Assembly (NCBI GenBank): GCA_034509755.1
Contig: CM067545.1
Span: 40,913,062 to 40,977,061 of the forward strand
DNA length: 64,000 nt
Direction: 5' to 3'
Origin: Anisodus tanguticus
Taxonomy: Eukaryota; Streptophyta; Magnoliopsida; Solanales; Solanaceae
The stretch's first letter is position 1. Each line of letters begins with the position of its first letter. The notes under the pieces are model-generated. The model did not search any database and was not told the DNA's origin. It saw only the letters and a program-made list of their open reading frames with translations. Of this stretch, positions 1 to 12,312 are shown piece after piece. The position numbers and the translations under genes were made by a program.

Positions 1-43
1 GAGAGTTGTATGTGATTTGGAAAGTGGAGAGTTGAAGTTCTAA

Positions 44-598
44 ATGAGTGATGAAGAGGTTACCTTCTATGTATGCAAATCCATGAAACAATCTATGGAT
101 ATAGGGGTAATTTTGGTTATTAATATGATTGATGATGAAGTAGAATTAAACGTCGAAGTTGATGTTATCGAAGGGGCATTAATGACGGCATTGATAAACT
201 ATGATTTTGAGGTAGTTGAGGGGATGGCGGAGACTATGCTTGCTCTTGATAGCCAATGGTCCTATTTATATGCTCCTAGGCGTTTGGCCTTGGACTTGGA
301 AAATTGTGGAGTTCCTCCCCTTCGACCTTCCATTAAAGAACGGCCAACCCTTGAGCTCAAGCCACTTCCAAGCCATTTGGAGTATAAGTTCCTTGTGCCA
401 AATGATTCATTGTCGATTATTATCTCATCCAATCTTAATGAAAGCCAAGTGGATGTTTTATTGTCAATCTTGAGAACCTATATAAGAGCAATTGGATGGA
501 CTATAACGAACATCCAAGGGATAAGTCCGGGTGTATATACTCATCGAATCCATCTTGAAGAAAATAATTCCACAAGTGTTGTGCATCAACGAGGTTAA
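44..598 (+). pseudogene. G1 pol: protease-RT linker and RT N-terminus
   Basis: An open stretch of 184 codons read as the segment just before reverse transcriptase in Athila-type polyproteins. Its second half carries the usual run KPLPSHLEYKF, then a GWTI...I.GISP block that in the family lies just upstream of the RT palm. The first half (acidic, no motif) is the poorly conserved connector after protease; the protease active site is not in it. The frame closes with TAA at 596-598, and the RT sequence goes on downstream in another frame. The ATG at 44 is only the first Met in the open frame, since the true polyprotein starts outside the window. Confidence 0.75.
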
Positions 599-1320
599 AC
601 CCCTCAATGCAAGAGGTTGTCAAGAAAGAAATTATAAAGTGGTTAGATACAAGTAGTGTACCCTATTTCTGATAGTGCATGGGTAAGCCCCGTACAATGT
701 GTGCCAAAGAAAAGAGGGATCACGGTGGTCCCAAATGATAAAAATGAGTTGATACCAATGAGGACGGTAACCGGGTGGGAAGTTTGCATGGACTACCCGA
801 AGTTGAATAGTGCTACAAGAAAAGATCATTTCCCCTACCTTTCAATGACCAAATACTTGATATGTTGATGGGAAAGTCTTACTATTGTTTCTTGGATGGG
901 TACTCGGGCTACAATCAAATCCAAATAGCTTGGATGATCAAACAAAAGACCATTTTCACTTGTCCATATGGTATATTCGCCTTTCGAAGGATGTTTTTCG
1001 GTCTTTACAATGCTCCCGCCACCTTCCATTGTTGCATGATGACAATTTTTAATGATTTAGTGGAAGATGTTATGGAGGTCCTCATGGATGACTTCTCCGT
1101 AGTTTGGGAGTCCTTTGAAGCTTGCTTGGAATATCTCTCCCTTGTATTGAAAAGATGTGAAGAGACCAATTTGGTCTTAAATTGGGAGAAATGTCACTTT
1201 ATGGTCACGGAAGGCATAGTCATTGGTCATAAGATCTCCAAGGATGGTAGTGAAGTAAACAAGGCCAAGATTGAAGTGATCGCCAAGTTGCCTCCTTCAA
1301 CAACCATCAAGGGTATTTGA
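599..1320 (+). pseudogene. G1 pol: reverse transcriptase
   Basis: Two overlapping open frames (656-868 and 862-1320) together give most of a Ty3/gypsy reverse transcriptase: YPISDSAWVSPVQCVPKK, then the DYPKLNSATRKDHFP block, the SGYNQI block and FGLYNAPATF, ending in the palm motif LMDDFSV near 1081-1101. The two catalytic aspartates of the (F/Y/M)xDD box are therefore still present. The frameshift near 862-868 and stops at 842-870 and 1318-1320 break it. The enzyme would copy element RNA into cDNA in virus-like particles. Methionine before DD is common in Athila-type elements. Not functional as it stands. Confidence 0.88.
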
Positions 1321-2072
1321 AGTTTCTTAGGGCATGCCGGGTTTTATAAAAGATTCATCAAGGATTTTTCAAAGATCAGAAGCCCAATGTGCAATTTATA
1401 GGAAAAAGATGCAAAATTTGAGTTCAATGAAGCATACCTCAAAACTTTTGAGGATTTAAAAGAGAAATTGGTTTTGGCTCCTATAATATGACTCCAAATT
1501 GGGATCTCCCCTTTGAATTGATCTGTGATTCAAGTGGGGTTGTTATTGGGGCTATGATGGGTCAAAGACATGGAAAATTCCTTCACACAATCTACTATGC
1601 AAGTAGAACATTTAATGAGGTTCAAAAGAATTACACGGTGACAGAGCAAGAGTTGCTTGCCATTGTCTTTGCTTTTGAAAAATTTCGGTCATACCTATTG
1701 GGTTCTAAAGTGGTGGTGTATTTCGATCATATAGCCCTCCAATACTTAATGGCAAAGAAGGACGTGAAACCATGCTTGATTAGGTGGGTACTCATTCTAC
1801 AAGAGTTTGATTTTTAGATAAAAAATCGAAAGGGTTGTGAGAACCAAGTAGCGGATCATTTGTCAAGGATAGAAGAGGTCAGAAGGCCAAAGAATGTATT
1901 GGAGATCAATTATGCTTTTCCGGATGAGCAAGTCTTTGCTTCATCTCAAGATCTCATCTATTGGTATGTCGATTTCTCTAATTACTTGGTGAGTGAAATC
2001 ATGCCGGGTCATCTAAACTCTTATAAAAAAAAAGAAATGATTGAGAAACACCCGACATTATTATTGGGATGA
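1321..2072 (+). pseudogene. G1 pol: RNase H and tether
   Basis: After the stop at 1318 the sequence continues with the FLGHAGFYKRFIKDFSK tether that follows RT in gypsy elements, is stopped again near 1400 and 1486, and then opens at 1488-1817 as the RNase H core: LICDSSG (first Asp), TEQELLAIVFAFEKF (Glu) and YFDHIALQYLMAKKD (Asp of the TDH-like box), closing with IRWVLILQEFDF. RNase H removes the RNA strand during reverse transcription. A short further frame (1860-2072) is the linker to integrase. Stops at 1399, 1487, 1816 and a frame change near 2041 show decay; key acidic residues are nevertheless retained. Confidence 0.82.
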
Positions 2073-3247
2073 GCCTAATCTCTTCTGGATTTGCGCCGAC
2101 AACATGATTCGGAGATGTGTGTTCAAGATTGAGACTTTGCCTATCATGGAAGCATGCCATACTTCACCAGTTGGGGGTCACCAAGCTAGTCAATGCATGA
2201 CCTCTAAAATTCTTCAAAATGAATTTTATTGGCCAACAATGTACAAGGATTCTCATGAATTTGTGAAGCATTGTAACCAATGTCAAAGGGAATATATTGT
2301 CTCTAGATGGCATGAGTTGCATATGTCTCCTATTATTGAAGTGGAATTGTTTTATGTGTAGGGAATATAATTCATGGGGTTATTCCTGAGTTCGTTTGGC
2401 AACAAATATATACTTGTGGCGGTTGATTATGAGTCCAAGTGGGTTAAAGCCATAACCCTTCCGAACAACGAAGGGAAGAATGTCATCGCGTTCCTCAAGA
2501 AGAACATTTTCACTTGTTTTGGAATCCCTATAGCCATCATAAGTGATGGAGGCTCTCACTTTTGCAATAGAGTGTTTGCCTCCCTTCTTGAAAAAGTATA
2601 GGGTAAAGCATAAGGTGGCAACTCCTTACCACCCTCAAACAAGTGATCATGTGGAAGTGTCCAACCGAGAGATAAAGAGCATTTTGATGAACACGATTAA
2701 TCTCATGAGGAAGAATTGTTTGAGAAAGCTTGATGATTCCTTGTGGGCATATAGGATGGCATACAAGTCTCATATTGGAATGTCATCTTACAAGTTGGTA
2801 TTTGGTAAGGCATGTCATCTTCCGACAGAGGTGCAATACAAGGAATTATGGGCACTGAAGAAGCTAAACATTGATATAGAGAATGCATCAAAGTTAAGGA
2901 GGGATCAAATTAATGAGATGGATGAGTTTCGTCACCAAGCATATGAAAATTCCATTTTCTACAAGGAGATGATGAATTTCCTCCATGACAACAGGATTTT
3001 GAAGCGGGAATTTTCACACGGGGACTTGGTCTTGCTCTATAATTCTAGACTTATGTTGTTTCTCGTAAAGTTGAAGTCGAGAAGGTCCAGTCCTTTCAAA
3101 GGGTTGAAGGTCTTCCCATATAGTGCCATTGAATTAGAGAACAAAGTCGGTCACCTTTTCAAGGTGAATGGCCAAAGAGTCAAGCATTACTTGGGAAGTT
3201 TTGATGATCATAAGGTGAATGAAATCATCACACTCTATGAACCTTGA
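2041..3247 (+). pseudogene. G1 pol: integrase
   Basis: 2041-2361 holds the N-terminal HHCC zinc domain (HTSPVGGHQASQ ... CNQCQRE). 2374-2601 begins the catalytic core with VAVDYESKW (first Asp) and IISDGGSHF (second Asp). A frameshift around 2590 moves the rest to 2543-3247, where HPQTSDHVEVSNREIK gives the catalytic Glu and ELWALKKLNID the usual downstream block; the C-terminus has the GxKxxPYS-like stretch. Integrase would join element cDNA to host DNA in the nucleus. The stop at 2359-2361 plus one frameshift inactivate it. The polyprotein ends at TGA 3245-3247, and the conserved post-pol leader (GGGAGGCAACCC at about 3299) follows. Confidence 0.87.
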
Positions 3248-4798
3248 AGAATTGGTGGTAACATTCGTCATGTTGCGAAGTTAAATCAAGCGCTAATGGG
3301 AGGCAACCCAATGTTTTACATTGTTTTCTTTATTTTTCTTTATTCACTTGTGTGTTTGATAGTTTGTTAAGTGTGTAGGATATGGAAACACATGAAAAAT
3401 GGGAAGGAAATATAGAAAGATGAACAAAACAAGTCAAAAGAGAAAGAGAGACCATTGTGCGGTCTAGTCTGTGGACCGTTGGCTAGGTCTGCGGACCACA
3501 CTTTGGTTCGCAAAATTACACAGTGTACCTAGGAGTTTTTACACAAAATTGCAAAGAAATGGACCCTTTTGCTGATCACAAAATGGGTGCCACATTATCC
3601 AATTCAAAACAAGGTAAGTTGACAGCAGTCTAGTTCTGTGGACTGCAGACCGAAACTGCGACCCGATCCCGACCGCAGAATGTCACGGATATAAAATGGT
3701 TGAAAAGCCTTAGTTTCTTCACTTTGAAATCAAAAGCTCCATATTTTCCCTCAACCGTTACTCCCATCACAAGCACACCTCTTGCACGCACTTCACTTTG
3801 ATCGATCACTTCATCTTTCTCGTCTACTCATCGATCACAAGGTGTGTTTCTCTTTTTTTTTTTCTCCGTTTCTCGCAAGAAGAGGTAAAAAGAGTAGTTG
3901 TGATTAAGAAATTGACTTGTGGGGATGAATAATTGTTGTGTGATGTGTATGTGTGCCTCATGTATCCATGAGAGTGTGTGATTGTTCTTCGTTGCCTCGT
4001 TTGCCTCTATTGTTCATAAATCGCAAATATTGCAAATTTGAAATTATTGAAATTTTGCAAAATTGTTTGCATATCCCGGTCTCGGGTTCAATTACATGGT
4101 TATTGAATTTGGATGCTTAATTTGTATAGGAAGGTTATCAATTGTGCAAAATTATGAAATATTGCCTAAACATGCCTATGTTTGATAAATTTGTTTTAAT
4201 TGAAACCGTAGTGAAGTCTGAGTACCTACGAGTGTGAATTAGAAGAATATTTTAGGCTGGTAATGTGTGTGTGGTACTAGTATGGGTATTGCAACATCGG
4301 TTTTTGAAAATCGAGGCGCAATCCTTAAAGAATACCCAAAATGAGCTGACTGGGCGCCCTTTTGTGAGCCGCACAATGGTTCTGCGGACCGCAGAAAGGT
4401 ACCCCAGTACGCAGAATCACTTAGTAAGTTTGGTTAGTTGAAATGTAAAACTGTGATGCCTTTTGTAGGCCGTATAATGGTTCTGCGGAACGTAAAGTAT
4501 GCCGCAGTTTTGCCCAGTGAATTTGAGATATCTGGTCAAAAGTGTGATCACGGTTTGCAGACCACAGTTTGGGCTTGCGATGTCGCAAACCTAGACTGCA
4601 GCTCACAGACCAAGTCTGCGATCACTAAAGTTGGGTTTGCACTCATTGTGTTTTCATTCTTTCTTTTTCATTTTGTAGTATAACTTCTTATTTGTTTTGC
4701 GTGTTTTATTCTTGCAATTACTGTCAGAAAAATACAAAAATATTTTACTTTGTTTTTGCACCATAGTCCAAGACTCATCATGTCTCTTGTTTGCAGAA
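3248..4798 (+). other. G1 post-pol spacer with palindromic GC motif
   Basis: No gene seen. It starts with the short sequence GGGAGGCAACCC that commonly follows pol in Athila-type elements. Scattered through it (about 3447-3510, 3625-3680, 4360-4410, 4468-4510, 4550-4620) are variants of a palindromic motif centred on TGCGGACCGCA. The same motif recurs in the LTR at 8590-8950. The spacer leads directly to the third open reading frame remnant. Confidence 0.6.
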
Positions 4799-6715
4799 AT
4801 GGCTCCTAAAAACACGCAAGCACAGAAGGATATCACCATAAATGAGCCGGCACCCCGACTAGATATTTGAGGCCTACTCAGGCCCAGTTGATACCCCAAA
4901 GCTAAGGGACGCTCACAATCCGCACTCAGAAAGAAACCGATGGGCTGGGCAACCAAAGAAAGTGCCCCAGCACAGTTGTATCTAGTAATGATGAGTCGCA
5001 AACCTTGCATGCTACTACATATTCATCTTCCCAGTCTGATGAGGAGGTTGTTGCGGAAGAAGAGGCCCGGGCGGCCGAGTTGAGAAAAAATAAAGCCTAA
5101 GAGGTCAAAAGGTTCGGTGTGAAAGGTTTAAAAGAGCAATACCAGAAAAGCAACGACCGAAGTTTTATTGAGGAAAAGCGTATTTCCATGAACGGGCTGC
5201 GGGATAAGTTCTCATGAGTATAGGATCTACTTATGTTTCATGGGTGGCAATGCTTCCATAATCCATTGCCCCAATACAACGAAGAATTGGTCTATGAGTT
5301 TTACGCTTCATATGCCACATTTGTGCCCAAGAAAAAAAATGGGCAACCAAAAGTATTGCTAGATGAGGTATAGGTTCGGGGAGTCAAAGTGCAATATAGA
5401 AGCATAGCAATTAGTAAATCACTTGATCCCAACCTGTTATATGACTACAATGAGTATGCTATAAAGATCTCGGGCCGGATAGATGATGAGCGTGTGTAGG
5501 TGGCTACAATTATGACTAATATGACCTTGGAGTGGATTGTCACATGTACAAACATCTACAAGAACACCTTGAGTACATAAGCTAAGTTTTTATTGAGCTT
5601 TATGAGTAGCCGATTGCAGTCGTTATACAATTAAATAGACATTTTGGCTAGAAAATATTTTGTTGATTGCGTGCATTATGAACCGAATTCATGTAAATGT
5701 CGGTGTTGTGATTGCTAAGGAGATCGGAAAGAGAGCTCAATAAGATAAGACCTAATTTCCTTTCCCTTGCCTGATTATAGAGTTGTGTGGTAAGGCCATG
5801 GTTCTAGAGTTTTCTCGTGTGGATAATACATTTGATGCTTTGTTGATGTGTGATATTTTGAGGGTTCATGCTGAGGAGAGACACGGTAGAAAGAAGAGTA
5901 AGACCACCAGCACCTTGGTAGAAATTACACCAGTTCATTTGGTTAACTTGGAGGGATCCGCATCTGAGCGGACAGAGACACAGACCACCACATCGGCCGA
6001 CCAAACTTTGTTTATTCCTTCCACAGCCGATACATCTACTCCAATAGGTACCCCAGCTTAAGAATCCCATATTCCTCCCGCACCTTCAGCTACTACTAGA
6101 TCAGAACCTGTCTTATCGAAGGATGTGAGGATAGGCCAGTTTGTGGCCATTATTGATGTTCGATCATCCTGACTTAAGTCAAGAATTCCTGAGATGATTT
6201 AAACTGCCTTAGCCTAGATTATATATGCCTTGAGTATAGTCCAGTAGAGGCAAATAGATCACGGGGATACACATGTTCTCTTGATAGGCCGGGTACAAAG
6301 ACTTAAGGCCGGTAGCGGCGGTGACATCTCTTCACTTCAGGCAAATATAAATAGCTTAAAGAAGGAAGTAGAGGGTTTGAAGACTATCGAGACTGATGAC
6401 CTCTTGGGTATCCTACTCCAGCCGCACCAAGGGTTGAGCCACAACATGTAAGTGGCCTCGGGGTGGAGGGCTTGAGAAGCCCCGCACAGTTGAGAGAGTT
6501 ATTGTTGATGAAGACATGCTATTAACAAAGCAGGTAGTGTTTGATGCGATGGTGGCACAATCTCATTAGGATACCTTGATGATCCGTTCGAGTGGAGTGG
6601 CCTAGGAGCCACAGACAAATATTGATACTGGAGGTCCTACTCCTCCACCAGTTGTGGGCATCACTCCACAAACCACCGAGACCACACCACCACCACTACC
6701 ACCACAGTGAGCCCG
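4799..6715 (+). pseudogene. G1 ORF3-like region (plant transposon protein domain)
   Basis: Read by eye in the frame starting at the ATG at 4799 (MAPKNTQAQK). Stops and frameshifts are frequent, but the pattern is that of the extra ORF of Athila-type elements: MAPK start, an acidic coiled stretch, ARAAELRKN, then RFGVKGLKEQY, LVYEFYASYATFVPKK and VRGVKVQYR, which match the 'putative plant transposon protein' domain. The tail (5783-6061) is Ser/Thr/Pro-rich, as usual for the end of this protein. The role of this ORF is not established; an envelope-like origin has been proposed for some Athila proteins. Too decayed to encode anything. Confidence 0.6.
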
Positions 6716-8411
6716 TGATGGACGATGCAGAGTTACCCATTCCCGCACCACAGTCATAGGGAACTGATGCTCTCAACAGAGGCCACGTCCGTGAGCCAGA
6801 CTCAGGAGGGTGCTTAGTGCACCTTAGGGAGACCCTAACTTTTTGTCCTTGCTCTTTATTTTCTTTTATCCATTGAGGACAACGCATGCTTTTAAAAGTT
6901 GGGGGTGGGGTACTTAGTATGTTATTGCGAAAAATGACAAATAGCTACTATCGTATTTTGTTATGTTTTGTATTCTGTTACATTTCGTATTTTGTTATTT
7001 TTCGTATTGTGTTTTATGTTTTGTTCCTCTTGGTTTTTCTTTGCCTGGTTCTTTTTCAAGGGTGTATGTTCAGTAACCATGGCCTAGTGATAGAATAATT
7101 TTGACTTGTTTGGTACTTGTATATAGTTTCTAGCATGTGTAGCTCTTTCTGGTTTAAATGACACCCCTTGAAGATTCGAATTTTGAAAACACGAGTAGAA
7201 TGATATTTCAAACGATTGTTCTATGAAAGCATGTCTCATTTTGTGACTCTATGTCTACTTATTTTTGAATCTCATCAGATGATAGCCTTGTTTTAGATAG
7301 AGAGTATAAAATGTAGCGGTTCTTGTAGTTCATGTGCATAGAGTGGTGAAGACTTGATTGTTATCTTGTGTTTGCTTGTGTCATCTAGAACGTACCTCGT
7401 TGGTTTGTCACCGCAAACTAGAGTTGCTTGGTTGAGGAAATGATCTTAGACTTTCATATGAGAGTGAATCTTCTAGATTAACAACTTTTTTTACCTACCC
7501 GTGAGTTGAGAGAACTAGTTTTCCCTTTGAGCTTTTTGATTTTTCTTTGGCTAACACATTACAAACCGAACCCCTTTTTGAAATAAACCATCTTTTGAAC
7601 CAAATTCCTCCTTAAATGCATGGAAAGTGATGAATGAGGCCAAAAACCTAAGTTGGGGATGAGATGTGCAAAGAAAAGAAGGGAAGAATGTTGTGATATG
7701 AGTGGTTCTAAAAAAAAAATGAAATGCAAAAATAATAGAAAAAGAAAGAGAAAATGAACCACAAAAAGAATGAAATAGTGTGGGGAAATGCTTGAATAAA
7801 TGGGGTGAAGAAGGAAGTTGGAAAACAAAAGGAGTTGAGGTATGAAATGAAAAACATGTAGTGCAAAGGAGGGAAAATTCACTTGTACCTAAATGAATAT
7901 CATATCTATCCCTAAGCCTACATTACAAGCTTGATAAAGTCCTTAGAGATCCAAAACTGAGCACTCTTTGAGAAGTAGTGACTTAAAATAAAGGCAAGTC
8001 TATGGCATGATACTTCTGACACTTGACATTCTTTGTGAGTGTGAGTGATCTTGTTTGTCCCTTGTTTTGAAAAGAAAATCTTTGAGTGAGTTTGGGACTT
8101 CTTTATTGTGAGAGCACGCTAAATTGAATGAACCTTGTGAAATAAAAGCTCCTCTAGTTGAATATCTCGGCGCATCTAGTCACTAGTAGTGTCTAGACAT
8201 CTCTTGAGGCTTGATGTTCATGGGCTCATTGATAGTAGATATGCACTATTTACCTTTATTTTGAAAAACATTAGGGGTTGTCAATTTTGTGAAACACATG
8301 CTTGTAGACTTGTAGGTAGAACCAACCATAGTCATCTTTGTTTTGTCATTAGTCATACCTTAGTAATGTTTAGGTTGCATGAGGACAAGCAATAGTTTAA
8401 GTTGGGAGTGT
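6716..8411 (+). other. G1 3' untranslated region with two polypurine-like sites
   Basis: No gene. Near 6874-6915 stands GAGGACAACGCATG...TTGGGGGTGGGG and again at 8379-8411 GAGGACAAGCAATAG...TTGGGAGTG. The second abuts the LTR and is the likely polypurine tract that primes plus-strand synthesis; the first is an upstream relative, a known arrangement in this lineage. The minus-strand open frame at 7559-7882 is low complexity (Phe/Leu/His-rich from A-rich plus strand) and not a gene. Confidence 0.6.
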
Positions 8412-9957
8412 TGATGTGCCTAGAAATTACGGCACATTTGATACCATTTTCATGGATCATTGTTGTCCTTATTGTATTTGTAGTAGTCTTTTCTTATGTT
8501 ATTTTGGATTTTGTAGGATTTTTTACATTGGGACACCAAGAATGAGGAAATGGGCTGAAACATGGTAAAAATGCTAAAAATGGAAGAAATACCGAGAATG
8601 TCACTACTGCGAATCGTAGAACCAAATTGCGAACTGCAGAATGGTAGCTATGTTGCAGAAACAATCAGTGAAAGAATAATTTTAGAGCCCCGAAGTGCGA
8701 CTCAAACTATGGTCCACACTTTCATTCTGAGAACTGCAGTCTGGTCTGCGAACTGCAGTCTGGTCTGCGAACCACTGCTTTAACTCGAGTTCAACTTAGA
8801 TTGTGAAGACTCAAGACGCTTCTACGGGCCACAGTCCAGTTCTGTGGACCGCACTTCCAGCCACAGTTCAAAAAAGTCCAAGCAAGGAACCACTCTGCGA
8901 ACCCTAGGTCCGTTCTGCGGACGACAGACCTGTTCAGCGATCACAGAGTGGTTAGACGGTGGCATTTTTGTAATATTGTGTGGTCCAAAAATTAGGTCCC
9001 TATATATAGTACCTAGGGTTTTGTGATGGGACATATGATTTGATACCTAGATTCCAACATATCATAGCCACTTTTGAATATTCCTTGTCCCATTTTTTCA
9101 CTATTTATCTTTTAGTTAATCGTTCCAAGAAAAGATTCTTAATCCATTGTGTAAAGACAAGTGTTGTTCATCATTAGTCATTGTATGCATCCTTTTATAT
9201 TCATTATGTTTTGTTACATTTATTATTGCATTGTGTATTATTACTTGCACTAAGTGTCTAGATTTAGATTGGAGTTGTGATAAAATAATGGAATGTGGTA
9301 ATTGAGGTACTTGATAAATAATAAAAAAAGTGTATTCATGTGGGATTCAACTACCCCTTATATTTAATATTAAAGGGTTGGTTGCAAACATTTTTTTCTT
9401 ACCTATTGTCTCTAGTCAAACTTGAGAAAGGACACTAGAGTCTAGGAAATGAGTATGTTTATTAGGACTTGGGGCTTTAAACCTCATTTAATGATTCCTA
9501 ACTTTAGTTAGAAGAGAATCAACTAAGGGTATATAATGGGTGTTCATAAATATCACACTTTAGAACTTGAGAAAGTCTAAAGTGAAAGTAGGTGGGTCAA
9601 TTGAGAAATCCCCACCTAGACAGAAGTCTTCATTACCCATACCACACTAATACACCTACTTAAGCCTAAACCCAACACCACTTCCATGAATTGAGTCACA
9701 ACTCTAACGTTCCAATTACTTGATAATTTAAACCTTATTTAAGTTGATAATTTGAAGTAGATAAAACAAACAAACAAACAAACAAACAAACAACTTGGTT
9801 ACCATAGAAGTAAAATAATTAGTAAAGTCATAATACGTGCACAAATAGACTAGTTTCTCATCGTATTCCTTGTGGGATTCGACCCCAATCTATGTTGGAT
9901 TATTATATTTGACAACGGCCGTGTTATACCATTAAAGGTGTAATTTGGGCAAGATCA
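8412..9957 (+). repeat. G1 3' LTR
   Basis: About 1546 bp from TGATGTGCC, just after the polypurine-like tract, to ATCA at 9957, where copia coding sequence resumes abruptly. The end sequence GTGGGATTCGACCCC...TTTGGGC is typical of Athila LTR ends. Several palindromic TGCGGACCGCA-like segments occupy 8590-8950, and TATATATAGTACC near 9001 could be a promoter TATA box (inference). Confidence 0.72.
9764..9793. repeat. (AAAC)n microsatellite
   Basis: About seven perfect AAAC units inside the G1 LTR. Confidence 0.9.
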
Positions 9958-9960
9958 TAA

Positions 9961-10975
9961 ATGTGTTTATATTAAAAATATTGCAAATCATGAAGTCATT
10001 TTTTATTTTTATGTTGATGACGTGTTGATAATGAGTAGAGATATTACCGACATAAATGCTACCAAGCGCATGCTGACTAGCAAATTTGATATGAAAGATT
10101 TAGGAGTTGCTGATTTGATCTTAGGAATTAGGATCCATAAAACTCCGCAAGGTCTAGCATTATCATAGTCTCATTATATTGAAAGGGTGCTTGACAAATT
10201 CAAGTATTTGAATTTCAATATTGCAAAGACTCTGATTGATGTAATCTTTGCACTTTAAAAGAATGAAGGTGAAAGTGGTTCACAGTTGGACTATGCACAA
10301 GTGTTGGAAAGTTTGATGTATATCATGAATTATACGCGACCAGATATAGCATGTGCTATTAGTAAGCTGAGTCAGTACACACGTAATCCCGATCAAACTC
10401 ACTAGATGGAAATGAAGCGAGTTTTGGGGTTTTAGAACACACCCAAAACTATGCTTTGCATTATAATAAATATTTCACCATAATTGAGGGATATAATGAT
10501 GCAAATTGGATCATCGGATCATCTGAAGTTAAATCCACAAGTGGATATATTTTTACCATTGGCGGTAGAGCAGTGTCTTGAAAATCATCCAAACAGACGT
10601 GCATCGCCCGCTCTACGATAGAATCTGAATTTATAGCTTTAGACAAGGGTGGTGAAGAAGTTGAATGGCTTCGGATTTTTTTGGAAGATATTCCATTTTG
10701 GCCCAAACCTTTGGCACCTATATGCATACATTGTGATAGCCAAGCAGTAATAGGTAGGGCAGGGAGCGTTATGTATAACGAAAAAAATCTCATCATATAC
10801 GGCAGATTACACAATACCGTTAGACAACTACTCTCTAGTGGAGTTATCACTATTGACTATGTAATGTCAAGAGATAACATATTGATCCACTTATAAAAGG
10901 CCTAGCTAGAGAGGCAGTTGAAAGATCATCGAAGGGAATGGGTTTAAGGCCTATGACAAGTCATCATGACGGTAA
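9961..10975 (+). pseudogene. C0 pol: RT palm to RNase H
   Basis: The first codons after the G1 LTR read KCVYIKN..., then FYVDDVLIMS near 10008-10031 (intact YVDD box), FDMKDLG..DLILGI, a YTRPDIACAISKLSQYT block near 10330, then RNase H with STSGYIFTIGG, and at 10681-10896 CIHCDSQAVIGRAG ... HNTVRQLLSSGVITIDY, ending in KGLAREAVE..SKGMGLRP in another frame. These are the standard copia blocks. Stops (for example near 10168, 10256, 10404, 10432) and several frame changes make it a dead copy. The G1 insertion separates it from everything upstream of the palm. Confidence 0.85.
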
Positions 10976-11568
10976 CTCTACCTAGTAGACTGGAGATTCC
11001 AAGAACTAGGTTTAAAGATATCAAATAATGTGGTGAATAATGGTTCAACATTGTCCAATAACTCAACACATTCTCATGATGAAGACAATATTCATAAACA
11101 AGGATAAAACATTAAGATTTTTTAATGAGTTAATAAAATATTAAAGTTTTTAAATGATTTCTAAGTTTGGCAGAGATATGACCAAATAGTGTATATATAT
11201 GATTACACGTTTAGAAATCACCTATGTGAGTGTGAAGTGTAAGACTCTTCAAGGAGAATGATAGTAAAGGCCCATTCTTTATGCACTCATGAAACCAGGC
11301 GGTGCTCATAGTTGAAACGAACACAACCGTGAGAACCATAAACGGTTAAGGATTAATTATGTGACTTATATTGTCTAGGTATGCAACAAAGCTCGACGGT
11401 TCAAAGATATCATATCTATTGATTGGCTGAGTATATATGATATAAGCTCACTACGGAAAGTTCAAAGGGAAACCTACTTATCTAGATGCAATAAATCTTT
11501 ACTTGTAAATCACACACTTGTCCGTGCATTCCTTTACCTTATATCCATTCCCCATTCATGTGGGGGAT

Positions 11569-12312
11569 TGTTGAGTTTTTAAGGTGTTTAGATGAGTGGG
11601 AAATGGAGGAAAAAATATGAAATTTTTAAATTGTTTCTTATTTCTTTTTGGATGAAGCATTTCTCCCACATTGGTTGTGGAAAGGAAAGTTCTTGTGCTT
11701 AAATAAAAAGCATTTAGTCTTGTTATTAAAGGGTTGAGAAGAAGACACTCCTCGCGCCATCATCGTCGCTCGCTCGGCTTCGGCTTTGTGTTTGGATTTA
11801 AAATCCAAATTGTGACCCGGTTTTCCGGATCCGTTTCTGACCCCATGACCCGTTTTCTTTCCCGGAATATTTTAAACATTCCTGCCCATGTGTTAGAACA
11901 CAACCTTTCAGAAAAAAGGTTGCATCTTTCTGAACCAACACTTCCGTGGCCATATATAACTTTTTGATCCTCAGAAATTCCTTACAAATTTTCTGAACTT
12001 CTGCTCTCTTCTTCTTATTGCACAATATTAAATTCTAGTGTGATTTACAGTCGTTGACTGAGTTCGCTGTCATCGGAGTTTGATGTACCGCTACACCGGT
12101 GAGTAAATCGTTATATCCTGGGAGGATATATTCCACAACCTCGGGTACATTGAGGGGATTAATTTTCTTAAGGATACATTGTGCATTTAGTGGACTTGAT
12201 TTAATTCTTACATATTTTACTTACTGGTTTTTGACATTTTTTCAGATTATGTTTTCCTGAATTATTTTCCAGTTTCTGTTTAAAGGTATTTTTCGAATAC
12301 AGATTCATAACA
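11569..12312 (+). repeat. C0 3' LTR
   Basis: Starts TGTTGAG right after the purine tract ATGTGGGGGA and ends at CATAACA, giving matching short inverted ends (TGTTG/...AACA). About 744 bp. The paired LTR is not in the window, so the right boundary is judged from the end motif only. Confidence 0.65.

Larger units (their letters stand above)
1..9957 (+). mobile_element. Ty3/gypsy LTR retrotransposon, Athila-type, 3' part (G1)
   Basis: Seen: in order, a PR-RT linker, reverse transcriptase, RNase H, integrase, a long spacer, a decayed third open reading frame, a polypurine-like stretch and one LTR (8412-9957). The 5' LTR, gag and protease lie left of the window. Known: this order, with a large extra region between pol and the 3' LTR and an LTR of about 1.5 kb, is that of Athila-lineage elements. 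The LTR ends with ...ATCA and is followed at once by copia RT coding sequence, so G1 inserted into an older copia element. Every coding block has stops or frameshifts, so the element is dead. Lineage assignment rests on protein resemblance recalled, not searched. Confidence 0.85.
9958..12312 (+). mobile_element. Ty1/copia element, 3' part, host of the G1 insertion (C0)
   Basis: Right of the G1 LTR the DNA reads straight into the middle of a copia reverse transcriptase, then RNase H, a 3' untranslated part and one LTR ending near 12312. Its 5' part must lie on the far side of G1, outside the window. C0 is therefore older than G1. Orientation is plus. Confidence 0.8.

Noticed and set aside
4654..5010. 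Minus-strand 118-codon open frame
   Set aside because: Antisense to the start of the Athila ORF3 remnant, no motif.
7559..7882. Minus-strand 107-codon open frame, very rich in Phe, Leu and His
   Set aside because: It arises from A/G-rich DNA in the Athila 3' untranslated region and has no motif.
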